Below are positions 8,738-17,384 of a DNA stretch of 64,000 nt, piece after piece; within the stretch, counting starts at the first letter, position 1; each line of letters starts with the position of its first letter. The notes beneath the pieces were generated by a model. The model ran no database searches and was not told the DNA's origin. It saw nothing but the letters and a program-made list of their open reading frames with translations. The DNA is from Zhouia spongiae (GTDB taxonomy: Bacteria > Bacteroidota > Bacteroidia > Flavobacteriales > Flavobacteriaceae), in contig NZ_CP094326.1 of assembly GCF_022760175.1 (NCBI RefSeq), positions 868,001 to 932,000 on the forward strand, read 5' to 3'. Made by a program: the position numbers and the translations under genes.

Positions 8738-9550
8738 ATGTTTTTAAGAAAAACTGCTGCCTTTATCCTTGTTATACTAATTACAGGGTGTAAAAACAAA
8801 AATCAGAACACCGATAAAATTGCCTTACACAGCCCTATTGAAGCAGACTCTACAAAACAGAAAGAGCCTACGATTCCTGAAGATACCGAAATATGGGAGC
8901 CCGTACCGAAAAAAGTAAACACAACCGGAAACAATAATATTCCTTCAGATGCCATTATTCTTTTCGACGGCTCTGCCCTCGGTGCGTGGGTCAGCTCAAA
9001 AGACACCTCCAAAGTAGCGGACTGGATCATAAATAATGATAGCAGCATGACTGTAAAAAATGGTGCCGGGGATATCCAAACCAAACAGGAATTCGGAGAC
9101 ATCCAACTTCATATAGAATGGAAAAACCCTGCTACATCTGAGGCAATTGGACAAAATCGTGGCAATAGTGGTATATTCCTGCAAAACAGATATGAAATAC
9201 AGGTTTTAGATACTTATGAAAATAAAACCTATGTAAACGGGCAAGCAGCTGCCGTGTATAAACAACATATACCGCTGGTTAATGCCAGCAAGCCTTCAGG
9301 AGAATGGCAGACTTACGATATCATCTATCGCGCTCCTATATTCAATGAGACAGGATCCAAGACAAAAGACGCCACCGTTACGGTTCTTCACAATGGTGTT
9401 TTGGTACAGGATCATGTATCGATCAAAGGTACGACCGAATATATAGGCTGGCCCAAAAACACCCCACATGCCAAAGCGGCCCTTAAACTTCAGGATCACA
9501 TGGACCATAGCGGCGTAAGCTTTCGAAATATATGGGTCAGGGAATTATAG
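8738..9550 (+). CDS. DUF1080 (3-keto-disaccharide hydrolase family) lipoprotein, second copy
   Basis: A 270-residue lipoprotein (lipobox ILITGC at about residues 13-18) with a long polar linker and a DUF1080 beta-sandwich from about residue 68. The signatures are 'ILFDGSALGAWVS', 'GNSGIFLQNRYEIQVLD' and 'AALKLQDHMDHSGVSFRNI'. It is clearly related in fold to the preceding gene but divergent in sequence, so it is an old paralogue and not a recent duplication. It is the last gene of the rightward cluster and ends 9 nt from the end of the convergent aminotransferase gene. Confidence 0.9.
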   Translation: MFLRKTAAFILVILITGCKNKNQNTDKIALHSPIEADSTKQKEPTIPEDTEIWEPVPKKVNTTGNNNIPSDAIILFDGSALGAWVSSKDTSKVADWIINNDSSMTVKNGAGDIQTKQEFGDIQLHIEWKNPATSEAIGQNRGNSGIFLQNRYEIQVLDTYENKTYVNGQAAAVYKQHIPLVNASKPSGEWQTYDIIYRAPIFNETGSKTKDATVTVLHNGVLVQDHVSIKGTTEYIGWPKNTPHAKAALKLQDHMDHSGVSFRNIWVREL

Positions 9551-9559
9551 CCTTGTACA

Positions 9560-10423
9560 TTATATGTATCTCCTGGTCTTTCCTATAAGCTCCTGTTGTA
9601 AAATACGGGTAATCTCGCCTATTTGGTTTTGTTTAAATCTTGCAACTCCATTCATCACCACAGACCTGACAGCCAGTATCTGTGTTGTGGTTCCGGTCAA
9701 AAACACTTCGTCTACAGTTGAAAGCTGATCAATACTCAAGGGGGTTTCGATAATTTGAATATTATTAGCCCTACACAAGTCTATTGTTGCTTTTCTCGTT
9801 ATACCGGGCAATATAAACTTACCATTGGGATGCGTGTAAACCACTTTGTTCCTTACAAAGAAGACCGAAGAATGAGAGCCTTCGGTAATCACCCCGTTTC
9901 TGTGTAATACATTTTCATGGAATCCATTTTTTACCGCTTCATTATTCATGGCCACATTCGCTACCAATGAAGTAGATTTAATATCACAGCGGTGCCACCT
10001 GTAATCCTCGGATACCAACACATCTACAGATTTTTCTTCGAAGCCTTCCAAAACAACAGGGAAAGCATAAATCAATACGGTCGGTTTACTTTCTGAGGGA
10101 TATGAATGTATCCGTGGAGCGACTCCTCTCGTTACCTGAATATATGCAGCACCATCACTCCCATCCAGGTCCGCTTCCCTGATTGCCTTTAACAAAACAT
10201 CATTAATACCATCTATTTCAAATTCAATATTTATCTCTTTAAGACCGTAGCTCAACCTGTTTAAATGATCTTCTTTCAGGAAAAATTTCCCATTGTAAAA
10301 CGGAATCACTTCATATAAACCATCGCCAAAAACAAACCCCCTGTCAAATACAGAAATTTTCGCTTCTTCAGCGTTCTTCCATTCGCCATTCAGGAAAACC
10401 CTTTTCGGGAAACTCTTTTTCAT
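9560..10423 (-). CDS. Class IV aminotransferase, D-amino-acid transaminase-like
   Basis: A 287-residue fold-type IV PLP enzyme. The N-terminal 'SVFDRGFVFGDGLYEVI' and the 'EGSHSSVFFV' loop are class signatures. The PLP lysine is probably K149 in 'RCDIKSTSL', a context that matches D-amino-acid (D-alanine) transaminases better than branched-chain enzymes. The 'TGTTTQILAV' phosphate-binding segment lies near the C-terminus. Likely role is D-alanine/D-glutamate interconversion, possibly for cell-wall precursors. It is a single gene with no operon partner. Aminodeoxychorismate lyase is the main alternative, judged less likely. Confidence 0.82.
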   Translation of the reverse strand: MKKSFPKRVFLNGEWKNAEEAKISVFDRGFVFGDGLYEVIPFYNGKFFLKEDHLNRLSYGLKEINIEFEIDGINDVLLKAIREADLDGSDGAAYIQVTRGVAPRIHSYPSESKPTVLIYAFPVVLEGFEEKSVDVLVSEDYRWHRCDIKSTSLVANVAMNNEAVKNGFHENVLHRNGVITEGSHSSVFFVRNKVVYTHPNGKFILPGITRKATIDLCRANNIQIIETPLSIDQLSTVDEVFLTGTTTQILAVRSVVMNGVARFKQNQIGEITRILQQELIGKTRRYI

Positions 10424-10599
10424 AACACTAACAATATAATTTCAAAAATACATCATGTTGTAAAAAACTAAAGCATTCACCTCTCAATTAACACTCATAA
10501 TGCTACATCGGGAACGCTCCACTTCCCGGATTTACCTGTCTTTCACACTACAAAACCTGTAAAATGCATCTGATTTCCTGAAGGTCTCTCTTATTGAAT

Positions 10600-10630
10600 T
10601 TTCAATGAGATAAATTTTAATGTACTTTTG
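10600..10630 (+). promoter_or_regulatory. Promoter of the yicC-gmk-nadD operon
   Basis: TACTTTTG at 10623-10630 matches the Bacteroidota -7 box TAnnTTTG. A TTTC about 19 nt upstream is a fair -33 element. The start codon lies 21 nt downstream of the box. Confidence 0.55.
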
Positions 10631-10651
10631 CATAACTTTTAAAATCAGAGC

Positions 10652-11518
10652 ATGATACAATCCATGACCGGTTACGGGAAGAATGTAATTCAACTTCCGA
10701 ACAAAAAAATAACCATCGAGCTTAAATCATTAAACAGCAAAGGCCTCGACCTTAATGCACGTATACCATCTCAATACAGGGAAAAAGAGATGGAGTTACG
10801 CAATACTATAGCCTCCTCATTAAAAAGAGGCAAAGTAGACTTTGGATTGTATGTAGAAATTACCGGTGAAGAAACCTCATCGTCTATCAATATACCTGTT
10901 GTTAAAGAATATATCCGGCAGCTAAAGGCTGTTTCTCCTGATGCCGGTGACAATGAGGTAGAATTCATGAAAATGGCCGTAAGACTTCCTGACGCGCTTA
11001 AAACAGAACGCGAAGAGATCGACGAAGAAGAGTTCCATGCAATTGCTGATGCCCTTAACAGCGCTTTGAAAGAGATCAACAAATTCAGGACTGAAGAAGG
11101 AGAAGCGCTGAATAAAGATTTTCTTATCAGGATCGATAATATCAAAAACCTGCTGAGCGAGGTGGAAAAACTGGATCCTGAACGCTTAAACGCTGTCAGG
11201 GAACGTTCAACCAAGGCCATCGCCGACCTAAAAGAAAATATAGATGAAAACCGTTTCGAACAGGAGCTTATCTACTATCTGGAGAAACTGGATATAACCG
11301 AAGAAAAAGTCCGGTTAGCAAATCACCTCGACTATTTTATGTCTACCCTGAAATCTAAAGAATCTAACGGCAGGAAACTTGGCTTTATCTGTCAGGAAAT
11401 AGGCAGGGAGATCAATACTATGGGGTCGAAAGCCAACTATGCTGCTGTACAGCAATTGGTAGTTCAGATGAAAGATGAGCTCGAAAAAATAAAAGAACAA
11501 ATCTTAAACGTATTGTAA
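10652..11518 (+). CDS. yicC: YicC family endoribonuclease
   Basis: A 288-residue protein with both hallmarks of the YicC family: the N-terminus MIQSMTGYGK and the C-terminal 'GRKLGFICQEIGREINTMG' followed by SKA. The middle is a charged helical region. Members of this family act as endoribonucleases in enteric bacteria and are near-universally linked to gmk. Here the TAA stop is followed directly by the gmk ATG with no gap, so translation is probably coupled. Cytosolic. Confidence 0.93.
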   Translation: MIQSMTGYGKNVIQLPNKKITIELKSLNSKGLDLNARIPSQYREKEMELRNTIASSLKRGKVDFGLYVEITGEETSSSINIPVVKEYIRQLKAVSPDAGDNEVEFMKMAVRLPDALKTEREEIDEEEFHAIADALNSALKEINKFRTEEGEALNKDFLIRIDNIKNLLSEVEKLDPERLNAVRERSTKAIADLKENIDENRFEQELIYYLEKLDITEEKVRLANHLDYFMSTLKSKESNGRKLGFICQEIGREINTMGSKANYAAVQQLVVQMKDELEKIKEQILNVL

Positions 11519-12106
11519 ATGTCTAAAGGCAAACTCATTATATTTTCCGCTCCTTCCGGCAGTGGAAAAACCACTATTGTCAAACACCTGCTTCAACACC
11601 CCGAATTGAACCTCGAATTCTCAATATCTGCCACTACACGTGAGGCAAGAGGTGAAGAGAAAGACGGGGTTAATTATTATTTCTTATCATTAGACACCTT
11701 CAAGCAACATATTAAAAACGGAGATTTTGTAGAATGGGAAGAAGTGTACAGAGATAATTTTTATGGCACTCTAAAAACAGAAGTAGAGCGTATTTGGGCG
11801 AAAGGTAAAAATGTAATCTTCGATATTGACGTGGCCGGAGGCTTACGAATAAAAAGGAAGTTTCCGGAAGAAACCCTGGCTGTTTTTGTAAAACCGCCCA
11901 GCATAGATGAACTAAAGATCCGATTGAAGAAGCGGAAAACAGAAAGCGAAGATAAAATAAACATGCGCATTGCAAAGGCATCTGTTGAATTGGCCACAGC
12001 CCCTCAGTTTGATACTATCATTAAAAATTACGACCTCAATACTGCCAAACAAGAAGCTTACGATCTGGTAGCTGATTTTACAGGCATTAAAAAAGGAAAT
12101 CAATAA
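11519..12106 (+). CDS. gmk: Guanylate kinase
   Basis: A 195-residue guanylate kinase, of usual length. The P-loop SAPSGSGKTT lies at about residues 10-19. The GMP-binding segment includes 'FSISATTREARGEEKDGVNY' and 'FVEWEEVYRDNFYGT'. It converts GMP to GDP at the expense of ATP. It is the second gene of a three-gene operon, directly abutting yicC and overlapping nadD by one base (TAATG). Confidence 0.96.
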   Translation: MSKGKLIIFSAPSGSGKTTIVKHLLQHPELNLEFSISATTREARGEEKDGVNYYFLSLDTFKQHIKNGDFVEWEEVYRDNFYGTLKTEVERIWAKGKNVIFDIDVAGGLRIKRKFPEETLAVFVKPPSIDELKIRLKKRKTESEDKINMRIAKASVELATAPQFDTIIKNYDLNTAKQEAYDLVADFTGIKKGNQ

Positions 12107-12687
12107 TGAAACGAACGGGACTTTATTTCGGTACTTTTAACCCTATCCACATAGGTCATCTGGCCATTGCCAATCATATGGTTGAGTTCTCCGAACTCGA
12201 AGAGGTTTGGTTTGTCATAACACCGGTAAGTCCTTTTAAAAAGAAATCGTCATTATTAGACAATCATCACCGGCTAGAAATGGTATACATGGCTACAGAA
12301 GGTTATGCCAAACTTAAACCTTCTGATATTGAATTTAAAATGGAGCCTCCGTACTATACGGTAAACACTTTGGTGTATCTGGAAGAAAAGTATCCCGATC
12401 ACAAATTCTCCCTAATTATGGGAGAAGACAACATAAAAGGGTTTCATAAATGGAAAAATCACGAAGTAATACTTGAAAAGAACGACCTTTTTGTATATCC
12501 GAGGCTATCTGTAGGTGAAACCGTTCCTGCTTTTAAAGAACATCCTAAAATACATTTTGTCGACGCCCCCATTATGGAAATCTCTGCCTCTTTTATCAGA
12601 AAGAGCATTGCAGAAGGAAAAAATATTAAACCCCTGTTACCGGAAAAGGTATGGGATTATATAGACAGAATGAATTTTTATAAATAA
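12106..12687 (+). CDS. nadD: Nicotinate-nucleotide adenylyltransferase
   Basis: A 193-residue nucleotidyltransferase of normal length. The N-terminal GTFNPIHIGHLAIAN contains the (H/T)IGH motif, and the C-terminal 'ISASFIRKSIAEG' is the ISxTxxR-type ATP-binding motif. 'FVITPVSPFKKK' matches the NadD substrate loop. It forms deamido-NAD from nicotinate mononucleotide and ATP. It is translationally coupled to gmk by a TAATG overlap and followed by a strong terminator. The window also carries PnuC and a riboside kinase, so both routes to NAD are touched here. Confidence 0.95.
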   Translation: MKRTGLYFGTFNPIHIGHLAIANHMVEFSELEEVWFVITPVSPFKKKSSLLDNHHRLEMVYMATEGYAKLKPSDIEFKMEPPYYTVNTLVYLEEKYPDHKFSLIMGEDNIKGFHKWKNHEVILEKNDLFVYPRLSVGETVPAFKEHPKIHFVDAPIMEISASFIRKSIAEGKNIKPLLPEKVWDYIDRMNFYK

Positions 12688-12714
12688 AAAGGCTGAAAAT
12701 TCAGCCTTTTTTAT
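12686..12714. terminator. Bidirectional intrinsic terminator
   Basis: The hairpin AAAAAGGCTGAA / TTCAGCCTTTTTT with a very short loop starts at the nadD stop. A and T runs flank it on both sides. It can end the rightward nadD operon and the leftward LysM gene. Confidence 0.85.
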
Positions 12715-13212
12715 TTACGCTTCTGTTACAGGTATACGAAGTACCTGTCCCGGGTAGATCTTATCCGGATCAGAAAGCATTGGCTTATTGGCTTCAAAGA
12801 TTACAGGATACTTCATGGCATTTCCGTAAAATTTCTTAGCAATCTTACTTAATGTATCACCACTGACAACTGTATGGAACTGTGCTTCCGGCTCGGTATG
12901 TTCAACTTCCATCCGGTCGTCGACAACGGCTATACCCACGCTGTTTCCGACAACGAGCACGGTCTTCTCTTTATTGGTCTGATCGTATGCCAACCCGGTT
13001 ACAACCGCCGTATCACCTTCAATCGAAACATCCAGATTCTGGACTTTCAACCCTAAGTCGTTTATAGTTTCTTCCAAGCGTTGCTCCGCTGCGGCTATTC
13101 TTGCCGCTTCGGCCGCAGCTTTATCAGCCGCTGCCTGTGCTTGTTTTTCTGCTTCAGTGGGGTAGCCAAAAATTTTGGCTCCTGCATCTTTAATAAATGA
13201 AATCAATCCCAT
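12715..13212 (-). CDS. BON and LysM domain protein, Kbp (YgaU)-like
   Basis: A 165-residue soluble protein. It has a short N-terminal motif MGLISFIKDAGAKIFG, an Ala/Glu-rich helix (residues about 20-50), a BON domain (about 50-103) and a C-terminal LysM domain starting at 'HTVVSGDTLSKIAKKFYGN' and ending 'PGQVLRIP'. This order and both ends match the E. coli potassium-binding protein Kbp/YgaU, here with a longer linker. No signal peptide is seen, also as in Kbp. A role in potassium sensing is inferred from the homologue, not proven. Confidence 0.85.
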   Translation of the reverse strand: MGLISFIKDAGAKIFGYPTEAEKQAQAAADKAAAEAARIAAAEQRLEETINDLGLKVQNLDVSIEGDTAVVTGLAYDQTNKEKTVLVVGNSVGIAVVDDRMEVEHTEPEAQFHTVVSGDTLSKIAKKFYGNAMKYPVIFEANKPMLSDPDKIYPGQVLRIPVTEA

Positions 13213-13376
13213 TTTTATTCATTTTAGTGTTTATTCAATGAAAATAAGGAATCTGCCTTCTATATCCAACAGTAGTCATGTTAAATAATGATTATACATT
13301 CTAAAAAGCTTTCATTAAAACATTTAATCGTATTTTCACTATTCCGTAACTTTATACCATAAATCATAAAATAGCC

Positions 13377-13919
13377 ATGAGTGTTAAAAGACCTTTTAAT
13401 TTGTTGCAATGGGTTAAAGAGAATAAAGACCTGCTTAAACCACCTGTAAGCAACAAAAACCTTTACAAAGAATCTGATGATTACATCGTTATGGTTGTAG
13501 CCGGACCGAATGCCCGAAAAGATTATCATTATAATGAAACTGAGGAGTTATTTTATCAGTTAGAAGGAGAAATAGAAATACTCATACAAGAGGATGGACA
13601 AAAAAAAGTAATGAAGCTGGAACCGGGAGACATGTACTTACATCCTGCCGGAACACCTCATTCTCCGGTAAGAAAAGAAGGATCGGTGGGGTTGGTTATC
13701 GAACGAAAAAGAGCCGGAAAAGGTTTTACTGACGGATTACTCTGGTATTGCGATCATTGCAATGAAAAACTACACGACGTCTATTTTGAATTGCACGATA
13801 TCGAAAAAGACTTCCTTCCATATTTTAAAACTTTTTACAGTTCAGAAGAACTCAGAACCTGTAATCATTGCGGAACCATAATGCCTGTTGATAAACGTTT
13901 TACGACGGACAATGATTAA
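13377..13919 (+). CDS. 3-hydroxyanthranilate 3,4-dioxygenase
   Basis: A 180-residue cupin enzyme of the tryptophan/kynurenine pathway that opens 3-hydroxyanthranilate to aminocarboxymuconate semialdehyde. The Fe(II) ligands fit H51 and E57 in 'DYHYNETEELFYQ' and H95 in 'PAGTPHSP'. The C-terminal CDHC and CNHC pairs form the rubredoxin-like second metal site found in bacterial enzymes. A box TAACTTTA lies 22 nt before the start. The other kynurenine-pathway enzymes are not in the window, so the pathway must be completed elsewhere. Confidence 0.94.
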   Translation: MSVKRPFNLLQWVKENKDLLKPPVSNKNLYKESDDYIVMVVAGPNARKDYHYNETEELFYQLEGEIEILIQEDGQKKVMKLEPGDMYLHPAGTPHSPVRKEGSVGLVIERKRAGKGFTDGLLWYCDHCNEKLHDVYFELHDIEKDFLPYFKTFYSSEELRTCNHCGTIMPVDKRFTTDND

Positions 13920-13934
13920 GCAATTATTTATTTG

Positions 13935-13942
13935 TACATTCG
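13935..13942 (+). promoter_or_regulatory. Possible -7 box (TACATTCG) for the ALDH7 gene
   Basis: TACATTCG lies 37 nt before the ALDH7 start, directly after a TTTG. The same octamer lies 36 nt before the saccharopine dehydrogenase start at 17815-17822. It deviates from TAnnTTTG at one base. Confidence 0.4.
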
Positions 13943-13979
13943 TAGAAATTTATAACAAAAACACTAAAAAAAGTTACAA

Positions 13980-15533
13980 ATGTCAATAGTTGCTACAGAT
14001 TTTGGTATTGAAGAAGCCTTGAAAAGTTTGGGAGTTAATGACCTAAATGAGGGTACCTCTACAGGCATTCAATGGTATTCAAATGGAAGTGAAATTACAT
14101 CTACATCTCCGGTAGACGGACAAGTGATCGGGAAGGTAAAAACCACTACAAAGGAAGATTACGAAAAAGTTGTAGAAACTGCCCAACAAGCTTTTAAAAC
14201 ATGGAGAACCCTACCGGCTCCCAAACGTGGAGAAATTGTTCGTCAGTTTGGTGAAAAACTACGTGAATACAAGGAACCCCTGGGGAAACTGGTTTCGTAT
14301 GAAATGGGTAAAAGTTATCAGGAAGGCCTAGGTGAGGTACAGGAAATGATCGACATCTGTGACTTTGCTGTTGGACTCTCCCGTCAATTGCACGGTTTAA
14401 CCATGCATTCGGAACGACCGCTGCACAGAATGTACGAACAATACCATCCGCTGGGGATCGTCGGAATCATTTCAGCTTTTAACTTTCCGGTGGCTGTTTG
14501 GTCCTGGAATACCGCTTTGGCATGGGTATGTGGCGATGTCTGCATCTGGAAACCTTCTGAAAAAACTCCGCTAACGGGAGTTGCCTGTCAGAACCTAATA
14601 GCAGAAGTCTTAAAAGACAATAATATGCCTGAAGGCATCTCTTGTTTAATTAACGGGGATTATAAGGTTGGTGAGTTGATGACTCATGACAACAGGGTTC
14701 CGCTCATATCTGCGACAGGCTCTATCAGAATGGGTAAAATAGTTGCTCAGGCTGTTGGGGCACGCCTGGGTAAATCGCTCCTGGAACTCGGGGGCAACAA
14801 CGCTATTATCGTTACTCCTGATGCCGATCTTAAAATGACAATCATTGGTGCTGTTTTTGGTGCAGTTGGTACTGCCGGACAGCGATGTACATCGACCAGG
14901 AGACTGATTATACATGAATCTGTTTATGATACTGTAAAGGAAAAACTGGTTGATGCTTATAAGCAATTACGTATCGGGAACCCATTAGATCAAAACAATC
15001 ATGTGGGTCCGGTAATCGACAAGGATGCCGTTAAAATGTATCAGGCCGCTTTGGAAAAAGTAGTTACAGAAGGCGGGAATATTCTTGTAGAAGGAGGCGT
15101 ACTGGAAGGAGACGGTTTTGAAAGCGGATGTTATGTAAAACCCGCAATTGCTGAAGCGGAAAACCATTTTGAGATTGTACAGGAAGAAACTTTTGCACCG
15201 ATCTTATACCTGATGAAATATTCAGGCGATGTTACAAATGCGTTAGAGTTGCAAAACGGGGTAAAACAAGGACTTTCATCTGCTATTATGACAACGAACC
15301 TCCGTGAGGCCGAACAATTTTTAAGTTATGCGGGTTCCGATTGTGGGATTGCCAATGTGAATATTGGTACTTCAGGGGCAGAAATAGGAGGTGCATTCGG
15401 TGGCGAAAAAGAAACAGGTGGTGGTCGTGAGAGTGGATCAGACGCTTGGAAAGTTTATATGCGCCGTCAAACCAATACCATAAATTACTCTACAGAACTT
15501 CCGCTGGCTCAGGGAATAAAATTTGACCTGTAA
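13980..15533 (+). CDS. ALDH7-type (antiquitin) aldehyde dehydrogenase, likely alpha-aminoadipic semialdehyde dehydrogenase
   Basis: A 517-residue NAD-dependent aldehyde dehydrogenase. 'ELGGNNAIIV' carries the general-base Glu and 'GTAGQRCTSTRRLI' carries the catalytic Cys in the form specific to the ALDH7/antiquitin branch. The C-terminal 'GGAFGGEKETGGGRESGSD' and 'LPLAQGIKF' also match that branch. Such enzymes oxidise alpha-aminoadipic semialdehyde to aminoadipate in lysine breakdown. The saccharopine dehydrogenase that makes this aldehyde is encoded 2.3 kb downstream. Cytosolic; single gene followed by a terminator. Confidence 0.9.
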   Translation: MSIVATDFGIEEALKSLGVNDLNEGTSTGIQWYSNGSEITSTSPVDGQVIGKVKTTTKEDYEKVVETAQQAFKTWRTLPAPKRGEIVRQFGEKLREYKEPLGKLVSYEMGKSYQEGLGEVQEMIDICDFAVGLSRQLHGLTMHSERPLHRMYEQYHPLGIVGIISAFNFPVAVWSWNTALAWVCGDVCIWKPSEKTPLTGVACQNLIAEVLKDNNMPEGISCLINGDYKVGELMTHDNRVPLISATGSIRMGKIVAQAVGARLGKSLLELGGNNAIIVTPDADLKMTIIGAVFGAVGTAGQRCTSTRRLIIHESVYDTVKEKLVDAYKQLRIGNPLDQNNHVGPVIDKDAVKMYQAALEKVVTEGGNILVEGGVLEGDGFESGCYVKPAIAEAENHFEIVQEETFAPILYLMKYSGDVTNALELQNGVKQGLSSAIMTTNLREAEQFLSYAGSDCGIANVNIGTSGAEIGGAFGGEKETGGGRESGSDAWKVYMRRQTNTINYSTELPLAQGIKFDL

Positions 15534-15562
15534 CACAAATCATCAAACATCTTAATAACACC

Positions 15563-15595
15563 AAGCCGGTTCAAGTTTATTGAACCGGCTTTTGG
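15563..15595 (+). terminator. Intrinsic terminator after the ALDH7 gene
   Basis: A perfect 12-bp stem AAGCCGGTTCAA / TTGAACCGGCTT with a 5-nt loop and a short T-run lies 29 nt after the stop codon. Confidence 0.85.
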
Positions 15596-15626
15596 TTCAA
15601 CAATAAAATCTTGAGTTCCCGCTCAT

Positions 15627-15662
15627 AAAAAAGGGCCGCCAATGAAATGACAGCCCCTTTTA
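15627..15662 (-). terminator. Probable terminator of pckA
   Basis: On the minus strand an imperfect GC-rich stem (AAAAGGGGCTG ... GGCCCTTTTTT) ends in a T-run, 22 nt after the pckA stop. Confidence 0.6.
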
Positions 15663-15683
15663 TCGCATCAATTATAAAACAAA

Positions 15684-17294
15684 TTAAACCAGAGGTCCTC
15701 CGGCTTTTATCTCATCATTGGCAAAAGATTCAAACTTTTTGAAATTCTCCTTGAAAGCATTTGCCAACTGATGGGCTTTTTCATAGTACCCTTGATCATT
15801 GCCCCACGTTCTCCTTGAACTTAAAACTTCCGTAGGCACATTAGGACACGATCTTGGCTGAGCCAATCCGAAAACGGAATGAATATGATAATTTTCGTAA
15901 TTTATCTCATCTGGCAATACACCGTTCATTGCAGCTGTAATCATGGCCCTTGTGTATTTAAGCGCCATCCGCTTGCCGACTCCGTAGGGTCCACCGGTCC
16001 ATCCGGTATTTATAAGCCATACATTCACTCCGGCCTCCTTCATTTTCTTACTCAGCATTTCGGCATACACAGTTGGGTGCAAAGGCATAAAAGGCGCTCC
16101 AAAACAAGCTGAAAAACTTGGTACAGGTTCGGTAATTCCGGCTTCTGTTCCCGCTACTTTGGCCGTATATCCTGAAATAAAATGATATGCTGCCTGACCG
16201 GGAGTTAACTTAGAAATAGGAGGTAGTACTCCGAAAGCATCAGCCGTTAAGAAGAATATATTCTTTGGATTCTTCCCTATCGATGGCTGTTGAATATTTT
16301 CAATATGATAAATCGGGTAACTGACCCTGGTATTTTGAGTAATCGAAACATCGGCAAAGTCAACCACTCCATTCTCATCCATGATTACATTTTCCAGGAT
16401 AGCGCCATTTTTTATTGCACCATAAATCTCCGGTTCGCTTTCGGCAGAAAGGTTAATCGCTTTGGCATAGCACCCTCCTTCAAAATTAAAAATGGTATCC
16501 TCAGGAGTCCACCCGTGCTCATCATCCCCTATCAGTTTTCGATTCGGGTCGGCTGACAAGGTTGTCTTACCGGTTCCGGAAAGGCCAAAGAAGATAGAAG
16601 TATCTCCTTTTACCCCCACATTGGCACTACAATGCATAGGAAGTGTATTATGATATACAGGCAATAAGAAATTCAAGGCAGAAAAAATACCTTTTTTAAT
16701 TTCACCCGTATAGCCGGTACCTCCGATTAAGGCAATCTTCTTCGTAAAATTTAAAATAGCGAAGTTATGCTGGCGTGTTCCGTCTGCTTCAGGTTCTGCC
16801 ATAAAACCGGGTGCATTTACTACCAACCAGTCTTCCTTGAAATTATCCAGTTCGGCCTCTTCAGGACGCAAGAACATATTATAAGCAAACAAATTACTCC
16901 AGGGATATTCATTAATTACCCTGATGTTCTGCCTGTACTTCTGATCAGCACAAACATAACTGTCTCTTACATAAACATCTTTTTCCGAAAGATAAGCCAC
17001 AACCTTATCGTATAGCTTATCAAACTTTTCAGGAGCAAAAGGAATATTAATATCTCCCCACCAGACCTTATCGTTGGTTATTTCGTCTTTGACAATAAAA
17101 CGATCTTTAGGCGAACGACCCGTAAACTCTCCAGTATTGATGGCTAATGCTCCCGAGGAAGCTTCCTTACCCATATCTTTTTCGATCGTAATGCTGTGTA
17201 GCTCTTCTGGTGAAAGCTGATAATACACATTGGCATTATTTATTCCATACTTCTTTAACGAAATGTGATTCGTTACCAGGGAATTTGTAGCCAT
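15684..17294 (-). CDS. pckA: Phosphoenolpyruvate carboxykinase (ATP)
   Basis: A 536-residue ATP-type PEP carboxykinase, of usual length. The P-loop GLSGTGKTT lies at about residues 237-245, followed by the kinase-2 'LIGDDEHGW'. 'NTGEFTGRSPKDRF' is the oxaloacetate-binding segment near residue 60, and 'LPMHCSANVG' carries the metal-binding His. It converts oxaloacetate to PEP for gluconeogenesis. It lies beside amino-acid catabolic genes, a sensible context for growth on amino acids. Single gene with a terminator. Confidence 0.97.
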   Translation of the reverse strand: MATNSLVTNHISLKKYGINNANVYYQLSPEELHSITIEKDMGKEASSGALAINTGEFTGRSPKDRFIVKDEITNDKVWWGDINIPFAPEKFDKLYDKVVAYLSEKDVYVRDSYVCADQKYRQNIRVINEYPWSNLFAYNMFLRPEEAELDNFKEDWLVVNAPGFMAEPEADGTRQHNFAILNFTKKIALIGGTGYTGEIKKGIFSALNFLLPVYHNTLPMHCSANVGVKGDTSIFFGLSGTGKTTLSADPNRKLIGDDEHGWTPEDTIFNFEGGCYAKAINLSAESEPEIYGAIKNGAILENVIMDENGVVDFADVSITQNTRVSYPIYHIENIQQPSIGKNPKNIFFLTADAFGVLPPISKLTPGQAAYHFISGYTAKVAGTEAGITEPVPSFSACFGAPFMPLHPTVYAEMLSKKMKEAGVNVWLINTGWTGGPYGVGKRMALKYTRAMITAAMNGVLPDEINYENYHIHSVFGLAQPRSCPNVPTEVLSSRRTWGNDQGYYEKAHQLANAFKENFKKFESFANDEIKAGGPLV

Positions 17295-17384
17295 AATAAC
17301 TGTTTTTTGTGTTAGTTTGTTTTAAGCGTTTTTACAAGGCAAAAATATGAAATTATAGCTACTACAACGTTTGAGTTGTGATGA

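Noticed and set aside
13980-15533. Reading the aldehyde dehydrogenase as the kynurenine-pathway 2-aminomuconate semialdehyde dehydrogenase
   Set aside because: Its neighbour suggests this, but the active-site context GTAGQRCTSTRR and the C-terminal motifs belong to the ALDH7 (antiquitin) branch.
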